From UBA6120 sp035361955 (GTDB lineage: Bacteria > Bacillota_I > Bacilli_A > RFN20 > CAG-826): a stretch of 14,217 bases of DNA. The position numbers and the translations under genes were made by a program. Shown in pieces: positions 13,900 to 14,217 of this stretch (within the stretch, counting starts at the first letter, position 1; each line of letters opens with the position of its first letter). Location: assembly GCA_035361955.1 (NCBI GenBank), contig DAOSDC010000022.1, positions 1-14,217 on the forward strand, written 5' to 3'. A model generated the notes under the pieces. The model was not told where the DNA came from. It saw only the letters and a list, made by a program, of their open reading frames with translations, and searched no databases.

Positions 13900-14217
13900 A
13901 TGATTAATCGGAAACTTAGCAAAGCCAATTTATTGAAACAACTGGAAGCCAAACAGCGGCTTCTCGATCAACTCTTAGCAGAACAGCAACAAGACACGAA
14001 ACTCGAATTCGGTTGGTCGGGTAACCTCGGTCACTGGTATTGGGACATTCCCACGAACACGGTGACGTTTAATCCACTTAAAGTGACCACGCTTGGATAT
14101 ACGCTTGAAGAAGTACCCACTCCAGTTGGTTTTGAATTCTTTACCTCAAAACTACATCCTGATGACTACGAACCGTGCATGGAAAACATGCGGCGTCACT
14201 TACGAGGCGAAACCCAT
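13900..14217 (+). CDS. PAS-domain signalling protein, N-terminal part only
   Basis: 106 codons are visible before the window end. The N-terminus (about 8-32) is Leu/Gln/Lys-rich and probably a short coiled coil. From about residue 38 it is a PAS_3-type sensor domain: GHWYWDIPTNTVTFN, then LGYTLEEVP, KLHPDDYE and a LRGETH segment at the cut. Proteins of this form usually continue into a GGDEF diguanylate cyclase, histidine kinase or similar output, which cannot be seen here. GGTGA 5 nt before the ATG at 13900 supports this start; an in-frame ATG at 13888 is less well placed. Its composition resembles typA rather than the AT-rich island, so it probably marks the chromosomal right flank. Confidence 0.75.
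   Translation, partial: MINRKLSKANLLKQLEAKQRLLDQLLAEQQQDTKLEFGWSGNLGHWYWDIPTNTVTFNPLKVTTLGYTLEEVPTPVGFEFFTSKLHPDDYEPCMENMRRHLRGETH

Overview
Organism. The window looks like a low-to-mid GC Bacillota or Mycoplasmatota-type bacterium. Shine-Dalgarno sites are AGGAG-like, sigma-A-like promoters are recognisable, two lipoproteins carry long Ser/Thr linkers, and a TypA/BipA gene is present. TGA is a stop codon (mrr-like, PIN and NUDIX genes) and Trp is TGG, so this is not a mycoplasma-type genetic code. A wall-less or near wall-less relative such as Acholeplasma, Izemoplasma or Haloplasma is possible, but that is inference from the style of the surface proteins.

Layout. (1) Positions 1-4133, minus strand: two tandem paralogous M6-type (immune-inhibitor-A-like) metalloprotease lipoproteins. 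Each has its own ribosome binding site, and a strong terminator separates them; the first runs off the window. (2) 4221-6035, minus strand: the translation GTPase gene typA/bipA, whose terminator hairpin spans its own stop codon. (3) About 6060-11075: an AT-rich accessory region coded mostly on the plus strand. It holds a membrane-anchored Mrr-type nuclease, an 85-residue orphan protein (minus strand), a PIN-GNAT-PUA-like fusion overlapping an ASCH protein by 4 bases, and an HNH endonuclease. (4) 11076-13249, minus strand: a MazG-type nucleotide pyrophosphohydrolase and, 2 bp later, a PD-(D/E)XK plus DUF2075-type helicase. (5) 13327-13830, minus strand: an MTH1-like NUDIX hydrolase. Diverging from it at 13900 is a PAS-domain protein cut by the window end.

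What ties the accessory region together. A diverged repeat of about 195 bp occurs twice in the same orientation (R1 about 6172-6365, R2 about 7971-8171), each time upstream of plus-strand cargo. After each cargo block lies a relic of the 3' half of a tRNA-Phe-like gene (7378-7423 and 10954-10985). Both relics begin at the anticodon loop, a known crossover site for tyrosine integrases. The order is therefore R1 - mrr - tRNA relic - R2 - PIN/ASCH/HNH - tRNA relic. This suggests repeated insertion of defence-like cassettes at a tRNA-derived site. No integrase, transposase, CRISPR array, rRNA or complete tRNA was seen.

Function. The cargo fits a small defence island: two or more nucleases, an RNase-type PIN domain fused to an acetyltransferase and an RNA/modified-base reader domain, and a nuclease-helicase coupled to a nucleotide-pool enzyme. 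The PIN-GNAT-PUA / ASCH pair is the best candidate for a little-described system. All roles are inferred from domains; none is shown by the sequence itself.
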